From: an uncultured Eubacteriales bacterium
GTDB lineage: Bacteria; Bacillota; Clostridia; Oscillospirales; CAG-382
Length of the DNA stretch: 14,301 nucleotides
Assembly: GCA_900546385.1 (NCBI GenBank)
Contig: URCT01000067.1
Span: 1-14,301 of the forward strand
Direction: 5' to 3'
Part shown: in pieces, positions 1 to 6,990 of the stretch
How the letters are laid out: every line of letters begins with the position of its first letter
How positions within the stretch are numbered: position 1 is the first letter of the stretch
The notes under the pieces: generated by a model
What the model was told of the DNA's origin: nothing
The model's input: the letters and a program-made list of their open reading frames with translations, nothing else
The model's database searches: none
Translations under genes and position numbers: made by a program

Positions 1-142
1 CCTCTGGCGTGCTTTTTGGTTCTTTTTGCACGACGCAAAAAGAACGTAAAAACGTTCCCATTGCAGAGAATATCGAGGTTTTGCAGACCTCAAATCAGCT
101 CGCCGCAATGGCGGCTTCGTGCAAACAAAATTAAATCCTTTT

Positions 143-160
143 GCGGCTTCGCCGCTTTTT
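143..160 (+). terminator. Possible intrinsic terminator (plus direction)
   Basis: GCGGC-TTC-GCCGC forms a 5-bp GC stem with a 3-base loop, followed at once by five T. It would stop transcription entering from the left, where no gene is visible in this window. It sits inside the hairpin-dense block, so it may be only one unit of that structure. Confidence 0.4.
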
Positions 161-291
161 CCTGCTTTTTGTAAAGTACAAAAAGTAGGGCAAAAAACTT
201 TGAAACTTTCCTTTCGGAAAGTTTTGCCCCTATCGGGGCAGCACGCCTTGCGTGCTTTTCGCCGCCTTCGGCGGCTGTTTTCCCAGCGCGG

Positions 292-309
292 AAAAAACGC
301 GCCGGGCGC
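292..309 (-). terminator. Possible terminator of the leftward operon
   Basis: Read on the minus strand, the bases just after the M19 stop codon give GCGC-CCG-GCGC followed by G and six T. The stem is only 4 bp but entirely GC, and the position directly behind the last gene of the unit fits. A competing 5-bp stem can form around the T run, so this is a weak to moderate call. Confidence 0.35.
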
Positions 310-1254
310 TTACAGATTTTTTTCAAAAAACCGGTAAGCGTTGCCGTAAAACAAATCATCAATCAAATTGTCGTCAGCGCCGTGCGCCTTCATATAGCTT
401 CCGAGCGCGGCAATGTCGCGCACACGCTCAAGCCCGGCAAGCGGATGTGTGCCGTCAAGGTCACAGCCAAGACAAATGCTCTTGGCACAGCCTTTTTCCA
501 TAAAATGGACAATATGTTTGGATACCGCGTCAAGCGCGGCTTCCTTGTCGGGAATCATGTCTGCATCCTCAAAGGTGCGCGACAGGTGCTTTCCAACCAA
601 ATTCACACCGGCAATGCCGCCGTGCGAAAGAATGGTGCGAAGCTGCGTGTCGGATAAATTCCGCGCATGGTTGCAAATGCTCTGCGCGTTGGAATGCGAC
701 GCGATAAACGGCTTTTTGGCCACGTTGGCCAAATCCCAGAATCCTTTTTCCGATAAATGCGATACATCGAGCAAAATGCCGAGCGCTTCACAGCGTTCCA
801 CCGCTTTGTAGCCGAAATCGGTCAGCCCGATATCCGTGTCATACGCGCCGCAAACGGCGCATTCGCCGCCCCAGGCAAGCGTTAACACACGCACGCCGTG
901 TTCCCGTAAAATGTCAAGGCGGTCAAGATCGTTCTCAATGAGCCGCGATCCTTCCACCGACGGAATCACCTTTAAGCGGCGGTCGTCCGACACAAGCGTT
1001 TCTCTGTCCGTGCATAAAACCGCACGGTTCTCGTTTTGGGCAATTTGCTGCTTTAGGTAATCGAGTATGGCAAAAAAGTCGCCGTACACATCGCCGGCAC
1101 TTTTGGTGTTTTCCGACCATACCGCAAAAATCTGCGCTTTGCGGTCATAGGCGTCAAAGCCGTCCAAATCGACCGCAAGCGTGTTTTGGGCAAGCGGCAG
1201 CTTTTGCGTATACATTTCATACGCGGTGTCACAGTGCAGATCAAAATAATTCAT
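310..1254 (-). CDS. Membrane dipeptidase family (peptidase M19) protein
   Basis: This 314-residue protein is a zinc-dependent dipeptidase of the renal dipeptidase family. That family cleaves dipeptides, often including ones with a D-residue at the C-terminus. All the usual metal ligands can be seen: H7 and D9 in DLHCDT, the bridging E101 in SVEGS, H166 in DVSHLS, H187 in ASHSN, and D265 in GCDLDG. R198 in HARNL matches the conserved substrate-side arginine. There is no signal peptide, so it should be cytoplasmic, as in most bacterial homologues. I chose the start at 1254 because AAAGGA lies 5 bases upstream and the protein then begins directly with the first metal motif; an in-frame ATG at 1296 would add 14 unconserved residues. 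It is the last gene of the leftward unit. A role in peptide or peptidoglycan turnover is inference; the substrate is unknown. Confidence 0.93.
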   Translation of the reverse strand: MNYFDLHCDTAYEMYTQKLPLAQNTLAVDLDGFDAYDRKAQIFAVWSENTKSAGDVYGDFFAILDYLKQQIAQNENRAVLCTDRETLVSDDRRLKVIPSVEGSRLIENDLDRLDILREHGVRVLTLAWGGECAVCGAYDTDIGLTDFGYKAVERCEALGILLDVSHLSEKGFWDLANVAKKPFIASHSNAQSICNHARNLSDTQLRTILSHGGIAGVNLVGKHLSRTFEDADMIPDKEAALDAVSKHIVHFMEKGCAKSICLGCDLDGTHPLAGLERVRDIAALGSYMKAHGADDNLIDDLFYGNAYRFFEKNL

Positions 1255-1267
1255 ACAGTTCCTTTGT

Positions 1268-1284
1268 CTAAGGACGTGCCTTAG
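1268..1284 (-). repeat. Small inverted repeat just upstream of the M19 ribosome site
   Basis: CTAAGG-ACGTG-CCTTAG is a perfect 6-bp inverted repeat in the 45-base gap between the yraN-like gene and the M19 gene. It ends 2 bases before the AAAGGA ribosome site of the M19 gene in transcript orientation. No T run follows, so it is not an ordinary terminator. It could affect mRNA processing or translation of the last cistron, or be chance. Confidence 0.4.
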
Positions 1285-1299
1285 GAAGAAAATCAAATT

Positions 1300-1674
1300 T
1301 TAGGCAGTTACGTTTTCTATCAGCTGATACGACTTCGGCTTTCCGTCAAACGCGAGAATTTCAAAAATGTCAAATCGCGTCTTGAGCGACGCTATATAAG
1401 TATTGTCCTTATATTCGCATAAAAATTCATTTGCCGTATTAACAATATGCAACATTTTTTGGGAATCGACCGCTTCCGCCGGCTTTTGGGATAAAACCGT
1501 CCGTAATTTCACCTCGGCAAAGACAATATATGCGTCTTTTTCGGCAATGATGTCGATTTCGCCGTGCGTACCCTTGAAGTTGCGGCAGAGCAGCCGATAG
1601 CCGTTCTTTTCGTAATAGTCTGCGGCAAAATCTTCGCCGTCATTGCCGCGCGAGCGCGTGCTTTCCGTATTCAT
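1300..1674 (-). CDS. yraN: YraN family (UPF0102) endonuclease-like protein
   Basis: This 124-residue protein has the family pattern: a short N-terminus with G10xxGEDFAADYY, then GEIDIIA (residues 38-44), VFAEVKLR (51-58) and RFDIFEI (100-106). D41, E54 and K56 are placed like the acidic-acidic-lysine core of PD-(D/E)XK/Holliday-junction-resolvase-type nucleases; the biological role of the family is poorly defined. The start at 1674 is supported because its ATG overlaps the rnhB stop codon as ATGA, the classic arrangement for translational coupling, and because no good Shine-Dalgarno lies upstream. An upstream ATG at 1746 would add 24 residues lying inside rnhB and is unlikely. The rnhB-yraN neighbourhood is common in bacteria. 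Confidence 0.92.
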   Translation of the reverse strand: MNTESTRSRGNDGEDFAADYYEKNGYRLLCRNFKGTHGEIDIIAEKDAYIVFAEVKLRTVLSQKPAEAVDSQKMLHIVNTANEFLCEYKDNTYIASLKTRFDIFEILAFDGKPKSYQLIENVTA

Positions 1675-2333
1675 TGTATGTCGGACGGGGCTTTTCCGTG
1701 CTTTTGCCGATAGTTTTTGAAAAAGCTCGGCCGATGCTCGGGACATAACCCATACGCTTCGATGGCGGCATAGTGCGCCTTGGTGCCGTAGCCCTTGTGG
1801 CCGGCAAAGCCGTAGGCCGGATAGGTTTTGTCAAGATAATCGCGGCAGTAGGCATCTCGGGCGGTTTTGGCGAGAATCGAGGCCGCCGCGATCGACGGGC
1901 ATTTTCCGTCGCCGCCGACCTCCGCCCGACAGGGAATGGAAAGCGTCGGCGTTTTGTTGCCGTCGATGAGCGCAAAATCCGGCGAAACGGCAAGGTTTTC
2001 GATCGCGCGCGTCATGGCAAGCAGTGCCGCGCCGAGAATGTTGTATTCTTCGATTTCCTCGACGGTGCAGAAAGCCACTGCGTAGGCGACGGCGTGCGTT
2101 TTGATGGCTTCGGCAAGCGCGTCGCGCTTTTTTTCGGAGAGCTTTTTGGAGTCGTTTAAGCCGCAAAGCTCCGGAATGTCGGCATAGCTGTCCGGCAGAA
2201 TGACGGCGGCGGCATAGACACGCCCGGCAAGCGGGCCGCGGCCGGCCTCGTCCGCACCGCAAATGACGGCGTTTTCCGGACAGAGCGATTTTTCGTAGGA
2301 AAGGGAAAGGACGGTTGCGTTCTGTTTTTTCAT
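1671..2333 (-). CDS. rnhB: Ribonuclease HII
   Basis: This 220-residue enzyme cuts the RNA strand of RNA-DNA hybrids and removes single ribonucleotides misincorporated in DNA, acting with Mn or Mg in the cytoplasm. Landmarks are DEAGRGPLAG with catalytic D28 and E29, DSKKL (61-65), the third acidic residue D124 in LIDG, SIAAASILAKTARD with D160 (147-160), the GHKGYGTKAH stretch (178-187) and the terminal HRPSF box. Length is normal for the family. A clear AAGGAAG lies 8 bases before the ATG. It follows the response regulator by 56 bases with no evident terminator, and its stop codon overlaps the yraN start, so the two are probably translated together. Confidence 0.97.
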   Translation of the reverse strand: MKKQNATVLSLSYEKSLCPENAVICGADEAGRGPLAGRVYAAAVILPDSYADIPELCGLNDSKKLSEKKRDALAEAIKTHAVAYAVAFCTVEEIEEYNILGAALLAMTRAIENLAVSPDFALIDGNKTPTLSIPCRAEVGGDGKCPSIAAASILAKTARDAYCRDYLDKTYPAYGFAGHKGYGTKAHYAAIEAYGLCPEHRPSFFKNYRQKHGKAPSDIQ

Positions 2334-2389
2334 GGTGTCGGCTTCCTTAATATCCGTATCGTGTGATGAGCGGGCGCGGATGATGCGGC

Positions 2390-3106
2390 CTATTCGATGT
2401 AGTAGCCCATGCCGCGCTTGTTTTTGATATACTGCGGCTCGGACGGATTGTCCTCAATCTGCTTGCGCAGCCGCGTGACGGTCACATCCACCGTGCGGAC
2501 CTCGCCGTAATAGTCATCATAGCCCCAAACTTCCTTCAACAACGCTTCTTGGCGGTATTTTTTGCCGCGGTTGCGCGCTAAAAAGACTAACAGCTCGTAT
2601 TGCTGCTTGGAAAGGGAGATCTCCTTGCCCTTTTTCTTGACCGAATAGGCCGAGCAGTTGATTTCCAAATCGCCGATTTTGATAATTTCCTGCTTTTCCG
2701 GCTCTTCCTTGGCCGTGCGCACCACCGCTTCGCCCGAATACCGGCGAATGTTGGCCTTGATGCGCGACAACAGCTCGGCTGTGCTGAACGGCTTTGTCAT
2801 ATAATCGTCTGCGCCGAGCTCAAGGCCGAACACCTTGTCGCGTTCCTCTTCGCGTGCGGTTAACATAATAATCGGCGTATCAAGACGCTCCCGGACGCGG
2901 CGGCAGATCTCAAAGCCGTCCATTTTCGGCAGCATTACGTCGAGTAAAATCAAGTCAAAGCCGCCCGAAAGCGCAAGTGCCAGCCCTTTTTCGCCGTCGT
3001 AGGCGACTTCGGTGTCATAGCCTTGCTTTTGGACGTTGTAATCGAGAATATCGGCGATATTTTTTTCATCTTCGACGATGAGAATGCGTTTTTTTCTCTG
3101 TTCCAT
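2390..3106 (-). CDS. OmpR/PhoB-family response regulator, WalR-like
   Basis: This is a 238-residue two-domain transcription factor. The receiver domain (about 6-120) has the acidic pocket E12/D13, phospho-acceptor D56 in LLDVMLP, T83 and K105 in TKPF. The winged-helix DNA-binding domain (about 143-238) has the recognition helix VRTVDVTVTRLRKQIE (203-218) and ends GMGYYIE. The C-terminal half resembles WalR/YycF, the envelope-homeostasis regulator of Bacillota, but PhoP/PhoB-like relatives are close, so I give no symbol. The start at 3106 is set by GGAG 8 bases upstream and by MEQRKKRILIVEDE matching the usual start; a 13-residue extension is possible but unlikely. There is no histidine kinase on either side: the upstream neighbour, 39 bases away, encodes a secreted wall-type protein and the downstream one is rnhB. 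Confidence 0.93.
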   Translation of the reverse strand: MEQRKKRILIVEDEKNIADILDYNVQKQGYDTEVAYDGEKGLALALSGGFDLILLDVMLPKMDGFEICRRVRERLDTPIIMLTAREEERDKVFGLELGADDYMTKPFSTAELLSRIKANIRRYSGEAVVRTAKEEPEKQEIIKIGDLEINCSAYSVKKKGKEISLSKQQYELLVFLARNRGKKYRQEALLKEVWGYDDYYGEVRTVDVTVTRLRKQIEDNPSEPQYIKNKRGMGYYIE

Positions 3107-3145
3107 GGGTTCATCTCCGGTCTGTATTCTGGCTGTGCCGTGCAA

Positions 3146-4522
3146 TTACGGCAGCAGCGTTGTTTCATCAAACGAGCGAATGCTGAACTGTGCATAGTCG
3201 GCAAAAAAGTCGGTCAGCTTTGTCAAGACTTCAGCCGTGACGGCGTGTGAGCCGAAGCGGACGTGATAGGTCTGCGCGGCTTTTGGCTTGTTTTCGGCAA
3301 GCGTCGTGCAGAGCGCTTGAAACACGCTTTGCGCGCGTCCCACGCCGTCGCCGCTGTCAAGCGTATACCGGTAGATCCGATAGCCGTGTGCGGCGGCCTC
3401 CTCGAAAAAGCCGTTTTCCTCCAAAGCACTTGTGTGGTCGGTCAGGCGAAGCAAGCGCGTTTGGGCTTTTGTGACAAGCTTTAAGGCCTCTTGTGCCTCT
3501 GTGATGCGTACAAGAAGCTCTTCGGAGGATAACACGTTTTGCCCGTCGGTCGGCGAAACGAGAAGGCCCGGCGTATGGCCGTCGGCAATCACGCGCCGCA
3601 CGGTTTCGGGATTGGCGTAGATCTGCTCGGCCGTCATGAAAAACGTGGCTCGGATGCCGCTTGCGCGCAGAACGCTCAAAATGCCGTCGGTGTTGCCGCC
3701 GATGTTGTCAAAGGTGAGATACAGTGTGCGTGCGGCAACATTTTTGTAAGGGTCCTCCGGCGGCGTTTCCTCTTTTTCGGGCGGCTGCGGATTGGTTTTA
3801 TCGTCGTCCGTCTTGTCGGGCGGCACAATGATCGGGTCGGAAATGACGGGATTGTCCGGCTTGGGGTCAGGGTTCTGCGAGGGATTTTTGTCATCGTCGG
3901 ACGTGGTGTCCTCTGTCGAAGGCTTTTTGGTCGGGCTGTACATTTTGACAAGCTCGGTTAAGGTGTATTTGGCCTTGGAATCCGAAATGCGTGCGGCGCA
4001 AATACCGTCGTCGGCATTGTCGTAAAACTCGAAGTTCAGGCCGAGCGCGCCGCAGACATCTTTTGCCGGCACATAATAGGTGCGGTAGAACAGCTTGGAT
4101 TCGATGTCGAGCGTTTCGCCGCTGTCGGTGGTGGTGGTGCCGTTGTCAATGTCAAAGGCGATGTAACGGCCGTTTTTGGTGTTGTTGATATAAAAGCTGT
4201 ACGAAATTCTGCCGTACACGACCTCCAAATACGAATAAAGCGCAAAAATATCGAGCGGAACATAGCTCACACCGCCGCTTACCACAAGCGGAAAGGATTT
4301 GACGTTGGTGTAAGAGGCATCCTGCCGGTACAGGTTTGGCACGACATACCGCGCTGCGCCCGAAGCGTTTTCGGAGCCGTTCATGTTTTTGTAGGAATCG
4401 TAAACCGCATCGTTGTAAAGCGCAAGCGTCTGCGAGGACGGCAGGGTCAAAAAGCCGGCTGCAAGGCAGACAGAAGCCAAAAGTGCGCCGACGCGCTTGC
4501 CGAAACGGTTTGTTTTTTTCAT
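3146..4522 (-). CDS. Secreted protein with copper-amine-oxidase-N-like and degenerate polysaccharide deacetylase (NodB) domains
   Basis: This 458-residue exported protein is the first gene of the leftward unit. A signal peptide covers about 1-34 (KKTNRFGKR then a hydrophobic run). Residues about 76-181 look like a copper-amine-oxidase N-terminal-like domain (VSYVPLDIFALYSYL, then YYVPAKDVCGALGL). Residues about 197-262 are a Pro/Asp/Lys-rich linker. Residues 265-458 follow the NodB fold: YLTFDN, GIRATFF, NPETVRRVIADGHTPG and a late LDSGD. Catalytic residues are degraded: the metal-binding second Asp of TFDD is N273, and the His pair of HxxxH is replaced by L321 and T325. It probably no longer deacetylates and may bind wall polymer instead; that is inference. 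The start at 4522 is the ATG after GAGGGA and the only one followed by a signal peptide; an in-frame ATG at 4711 lies upstream of the promoter. Confidence 0.85.
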   Translation of the reverse strand: MKKTNRFGKRVGALLASVCLAAGFLTLPSSQTLALYNDAVYDSYKNMNGSENASGAARYVVPNLYRQDASYTNVKSFPLVVSGGVSYVPLDIFALYSYLEVVYGRISYSFYINNTKNGRYIAFDIDNGTTTTDSGETLDIESKLFYRTYYVPAKDVCGALGLNFEFYDNADDGICAARISDSKAKYTLTELVKMYSPTKKPSTEDTTSDDDKNPSQNPDPKPDNPVISDPIIVPPDKTDDDKTNPQPPEKEETPPEDPYKNVAARTLYLTFDNIGGNTDGILSVLRASGIRATFFMTAEQIYANPETVRRVIADGHTPGLLVSPTDGQNVLSSEELLVRITEAQEALKLVTKAQTRLLRLTDHTSALEENGFFEEAAAHGYRIYRYTLDSGDGVGRAQSVFQALCTTLAENKPKAAQTYHVRFGSHAVTAEVLTKLTDFFADYAQFSIRSFDETTLLP

Positions 4523-4592
4523 GCCTATCGTCCCTCTTTCCCGAAAAAATACGGCTGCATTGCCTGAAAACGGCAACAATATCCTTAGTGTA

Positions 4593-4621
4593 ATTATACC
4601 GCTTTTCACGCAAGAAGTCAA
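4593..4621 (-). promoter_or_regulatory. Sigma-A promoter of the leftward operon
   Basis: On the minus strand TTGACT (4616-4621) and TATAAT (4593-4598) are separated by exactly 17 bases. Transcription would begin near 4586 and leave a 5' leader of about 64 bases before the ATG at 4522. A small stem (4560-4564 with 4572-4576, 7-base loop) lies in that leader. This is the only strong promoter seen for the five leftward genes. Confidence 0.85.
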
Positions 4622-4731
4622 GACCTGTGCGCAAAGGAATTTTTTCGGAAAAAGCGGATGCTTTCTATGCGTTCGACACTTACAGTACAAATTGTTAACA
4701 CAAACATCCATATTTTACGCAAATTTTCGAC

Positions 4732-4737
4732 TACAAT
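4732..4737 (+). promoter_or_regulatory. htpG: Possible -10 box for htpG
   Basis: TACAAT lies 54 bases before the htpG start in an AT-rich stretch. No convincing -35 element is found at 16 to 18 bases upstream, so the promoter is uncertain. I see no CIRCE (TTAGCACTC inverted repeat) element. The leader contains a weak stem, AGGAA (4757-4761) with TTCCT (4769-4773), directly before the AAAGGAG ribosome site at 4775-4781. Otherwise the 268-base divergent gap 4523-4790 holds only the leftward promoter and leader. Confidence 0.3.
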
Positions 4738-4790
4738 GATAAAGCAATCAAAATCAAGGAACTTTTGTTTCCTGAAAGGAGTCTGATTTT

Positions 4791-6701
4791 ATGAGTGAAA
4801 ATCAAGTAAAAAAAGGCGGCATTTCCGTCGAAACCAAAAATATCTTCCCGGTCATCAAAAAATGGCTCTATTCGGACAAGGACATTTTCGTGCGCGAGCT
4901 TGTGTCCAATGCGTGTGATGCAATCACCAAGCACAAACGCCTTGTTTCGCTCGGCGAGACCGTGTCGGACGGTGCGCCTTACCGCATCGACGTGACGCTC
5001 GACAACGACCTCGGCACGCTCACGTTTTCGGATAACGGCATCGGCATGAACGCCGAGGAAATCGACAAATACATCAATCAGATCGCACTTTCCGGAGCGG
5101 TCGATTTCATCCAAAAGTACGAAAAAGCCGACGCCGACGCCAAAGCCGAAGGCACGGGCGGCATCATCGGTCACTTCGGTCTCGGCTTCTATTCGGCATT
5201 TATGATTGCCGACAAAGTCGAAATTCTCTCCAAATCGTGGCATGACGACAAGGCTGTGCTTTGGAAAGGCACCGACGAGGGCGATTACGAGATGAGTGAG
5301 AGCGACGAACGCACATCGCGCGGCACGGACATCATTCTGCACATCAACGACGACGAAAAAGAGTATGCGAGCGCTTTCAAAATCAAGGAAATCCTCGATA
5401 AATTCTGCGCTTTCATGCCGGTGGAAATCTACTTTAACGAGCTTCCTGAAAAGGAAGAACCGAAAAAAGAGGGCGAAGAAGCTGCCGAAAAGCCGGAACC
5501 CAAGCCCATCAACGATACAAATCCTCTTTGGCTCAAGCGCCCGCAGGACTGCACCGAAGAGGAATACAAGGAATTCTACCAAAAGGTGTTCCATGACTAC
5601 CGCGAACCGCTCTTTTGGATCCACATCAACGCCGACTATCCGCTCAACTTCAAGGGAATCTTATATTTCCCGAAAATGGAGAACGAATTCGGCAACTATG
5701 AGGGGCAGGTCAAGCTGTACTATAACCAGGTGTTCGTGGCGGATAATATAAAGGAAGTCATTCCGGAATACCTGCTATTGCTCAAGGGCGTTCTCGATTG
5801 TCCCGAGCTGCCGTTAAACGTTTCGCGCAGCTATTTGCAGACCAACGGCTATGTGTCCAAAATCTCGGCACACATCGTCAAAAAGGTCGGCGATAAGATC
5901 AATGCGCTGTTTGGCACCGAGCGCGAAAAGTATGAGGGAATGTGGGATGCGGTGAAGCTGTTCGTGGAATACGGCTGTGTGCGCGACCAGAAATTCTTCG
6001 AAAAGGTCAAAAACAGCGTGCTGTACAAGACGACCGCCGGAAAGTATATGACGCTTGCCGAATATGCCGATGCGAACGAGCATTTCGACAAAAAGGTCTA
6101 CTACACCGACGATAAAAAGCAGCAGGCGGCCTATATCGCCATGTTCGACAAGCAGAATGTGCCGATTGTAGAGCTGGATAAGTTACTTGACATCCAGTTT
6201 GTCAGCACGGTCGAACACGCGGAAACCGATGAAAAGCTGAAGGATGTGAAATTTGTCCGGGTGGACAGCGGCGTCAGCGATATATTAAAGGAAGAAAACA
6301 GCGACGAGAACAAGGAAAACAACGAAAAACTCGCCAAATTCTTCGAAAAAACGCTGAATAAGGGCGAACACCTCAAAATTGCCTGCGAAACGCTCAAAGA
6401 CACCACCGTCCCGGCCTTTTTGGGTCTGTCCGAGGAATCGCGCCGCTTTGCCGACATGATGAAGCTGTACGGGAACGGCATGAGCGCCGGCCTTCCGCAG
6501 GAATTAACGCTTTCGCTCAACCTTTCCAATCCGCTTACCCAAAAACTCGAACAGCGCGTTGCCGACGGAAACGAGGACGAGCTGACCGAAAAGCTCGCCA
6601 AACAGGTGTATTTGTTAGCACTTGTGGCGCAGCGTCCGCTCGAAGCAGATGAACTTTCCGAATTTTTGGCGCTGTCTTCGGAGCTTTATACAAGACTTTG
6701 A
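4791..6701 (+). CDS. htpG: Molecular chaperone HtpG (bacterial Hsp90)
   Basis: This 636-residue cytoplasmic ATP-dependent chaperone is complete. The N-terminal GHKL ATPase domain (about 1-215) shows ELVSNACDA with catalytic E36, DNGIGMN with D81 (81-87), and the lid/phosphate motif GHFGLGFYSAF (127-137). A charged Glu/Lys/Pro segment at about 219-240 precedes INDTNPLW, which opens the middle domain. LNVSR carries the arginine (R346) that contacts the ATP gamma-phosphate in the family. The C-terminal part (about 500-636) is the dimerisation domain; there is no MEEVD tail, as expected for bacteria. AAAGGAG sits 9 bases before the ATG. It diverges from the leftward operon and is followed by a separate promoter, so it is probably monocistronic. 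In-register antisense reading is also largely open here, from the same codon preferences. Confidence 0.97.
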   Translation: MSENQVKKGGISVETKNIFPVIKKWLYSDKDIFVRELVSNACDAITKHKRLVSLGETVSDGAPYRIDVTLDNDLGTLTFSDNGIGMNAEEIDKYINQIALSGAVDFIQKYEKADADAKAEGTGGIIGHFGLGFYSAFMIADKVEILSKSWHDDKAVLWKGTDEGDYEMSESDERTSRGTDIILHINDDEKEYASAFKIKEILDKFCAFMPVEIYFNELPEKEEPKKEGEEAAEKPEPKPINDTNPLWLKRPQDCTEEEYKEFYQKVFHDYREPLFWIHINADYPLNFKGILYFPKMENEFGNYEGQVKLYYNQVFVADNIKEVIPEYLLLLKGVLDCPELPLNVSRSYLQTNGYVSKISAHIVKKVGDKINALFGTEREKYEGMWDAVKLFVEYGCVRDQKFFEKVKNSVLYKTTAGKYMTLAEYADANEHFDKKVYYTDDKKQQAAYIAMFDKQNVPIVELDKLLDIQFVSTVEHAETDEKLKDVKFVRVDSGVSDILKEENSDENKENNEKLAKFFEKTLNKGEHLKIACETLKDTTVPAFLGLSEESRRFADMMKLYGNGMSAGLPQELTLSLNLSNPLTQKLEQRVADGNEDELTEKLAKQVYLLALVAQRPLEADELSEFLALSSELYTRL

Positions 6702-6815
6702 GACAAGACTTGTTCAAGTTGCACAAAAACGCCGTTCGAACGAGAGGGCACAAACACAAAATATAGTGGCCGAAGAAAAAAACACGGTACATTTTGTATG
6801 GGTGTGTAGAAAATG

Positions 6816-6844
6816 CCGATTTGAAAGTTTTGTTCGGGTTTTTT
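6816..6844 (+). terminator. Weak possible terminator after htpG
   Basis: CCGA (6816-6819) can pair with TCGG (6834-6837), followed by G and six T (6839-6844). The stem is only 4 bp with a 14-base loop, so this is a poor terminator. The 289-base gap 6702-6990 shows no better one; other items in it are a palindrome CGTTCGAACG (6733-6742) and the next gene's promoter and leader. Confidence 0.22.
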
Positions 6845-6855
6845 ATTTGTAACTA

Positions 6856-6884
6856 TTGACAAGATTTTTGTTTTGTTGTATAAT
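6856..6884 (+). promoter_or_regulatory. Perfect-consensus sigma-A promoter of the giant SLH gene
   Basis: TTGACA (6856-6861) and TATAAT (6879-6884) match both consensus hexamers exactly, with an ideal 17-base T-rich spacer. Transcription should start near 6891, giving a leader of about 100 bases. A promoter this strong fits a major surface protein and agrees with the codon bias of the gene. Confidence 0.93.
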
Positions 6885-6907
6885 ATGGTCGTAATTCTAT
6901 AGGGATA

Positions 6908-6946
6908 GCTGTCTGCATACGTACCCGTTGCTTTGGTGCGGACGGC
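6908..6946 (+). promoter_or_regulatory. Stable 5' leader hairpin of the giant SLH gene
   Basis: GCTGTCTGCAT (6908-6918) pairs with GTGCGGACGGC (6936-6946) over 11 contiguous base pairs including three G-U pairs, around a 17-base loop. It starts about 17 bases into the predicted transcript and ends about 27 bases before the AAAGGAG ribosome site (6974-6980), so it does not mask that site. A CCC in the loop (6924-6926) could pair with GGG at 6902-6904. The likely role is mRNA stabilisation, as for leaders of other abundant S-layer mRNAs; a ligand-binding or protein-binding role cannot be excluded. I do not recognise a known riboswitch. Confidence 0.6.
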
Positions 6947-6990
6947 GTTCCGGAGTGAGTACATAATACTATTAAAGGAGTGCAGTCCAC

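Larger units (their letters stand above)
1..309. repeat. Hairpin-dense noncoding region downstream of the M19 peptidase gene
   Basis: No convincing gene lies here. The stretch is a run of short perfect or near-perfect inverted repeats: 19-29 with 35-45 (11 bp), 42-47 with 52-57 (6 bp), 75-79 with 87-91, 102-106 with 111-115, 143-147 with 151-155, 161-173 with 177-189 (13 bp with one G-U), 203-211 with 216-224 (9 bp), 226-230 with 235-239, 240-246 with 250-256 (7 bp) and 261-266 with 270-275. Loops are mostly 3 to 5 bases, and TTC or CTT recurs as the loop. Several are followed by T runs in the plus direction. It could be a terminator cluster for a gene entering from the left, a REP/MITE-like dispersed repeat, or both; the window cannot decide. 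Confidence 0.7.

Noticed and set aside
90..362. Short frames in the left noncoding block on both strands
   Set aside because: They run through consecutive hairpins and T/A tracts, have basic low-complexity translations, and overlap the M19 stop region.
1773..2159. A 128-codon plus-strand frame opposite rnhB
   Set aside because: Antisense in-register shadow of a gene with complete RNase HII motifs.
3539..3961. A 140-codon plus-strand frame opposite the NodB-like gene
   Set aside because: Low-complexity Arg/Val/Gly translation opposite a supported secreted protein; no ribosome site or family match.
4523..4711. A 63-residue N-terminal extension of the NodB-like protein
   Set aside because: It lies partly upstream of a near-consensus promoter for the same gene, lacks a ribosome site, and would bury the signal peptide.
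4620..4790. A CIRCE (HrcA) heat-shock operator upstream of htpG
   Set aside because: The TTAGCACTC-N9-GAGTGCTAA inverted repeat is absent.
4731..5624. A 297-codon minus-strand frame opposite htpG
   Set aside because: In-register antisense shadow. The Val/Phe/Asp-rich translation matches nothing, while htpG on the plus strand is unmistakable.
6891..6990. A known riboswitch in the leader of the giant SLH gene
   Set aside because: The single long stem does not match the conserved cores I know for c-di-GMP, SAM, TPP, cobalamin, glycine, purine or lysine riboswitches.
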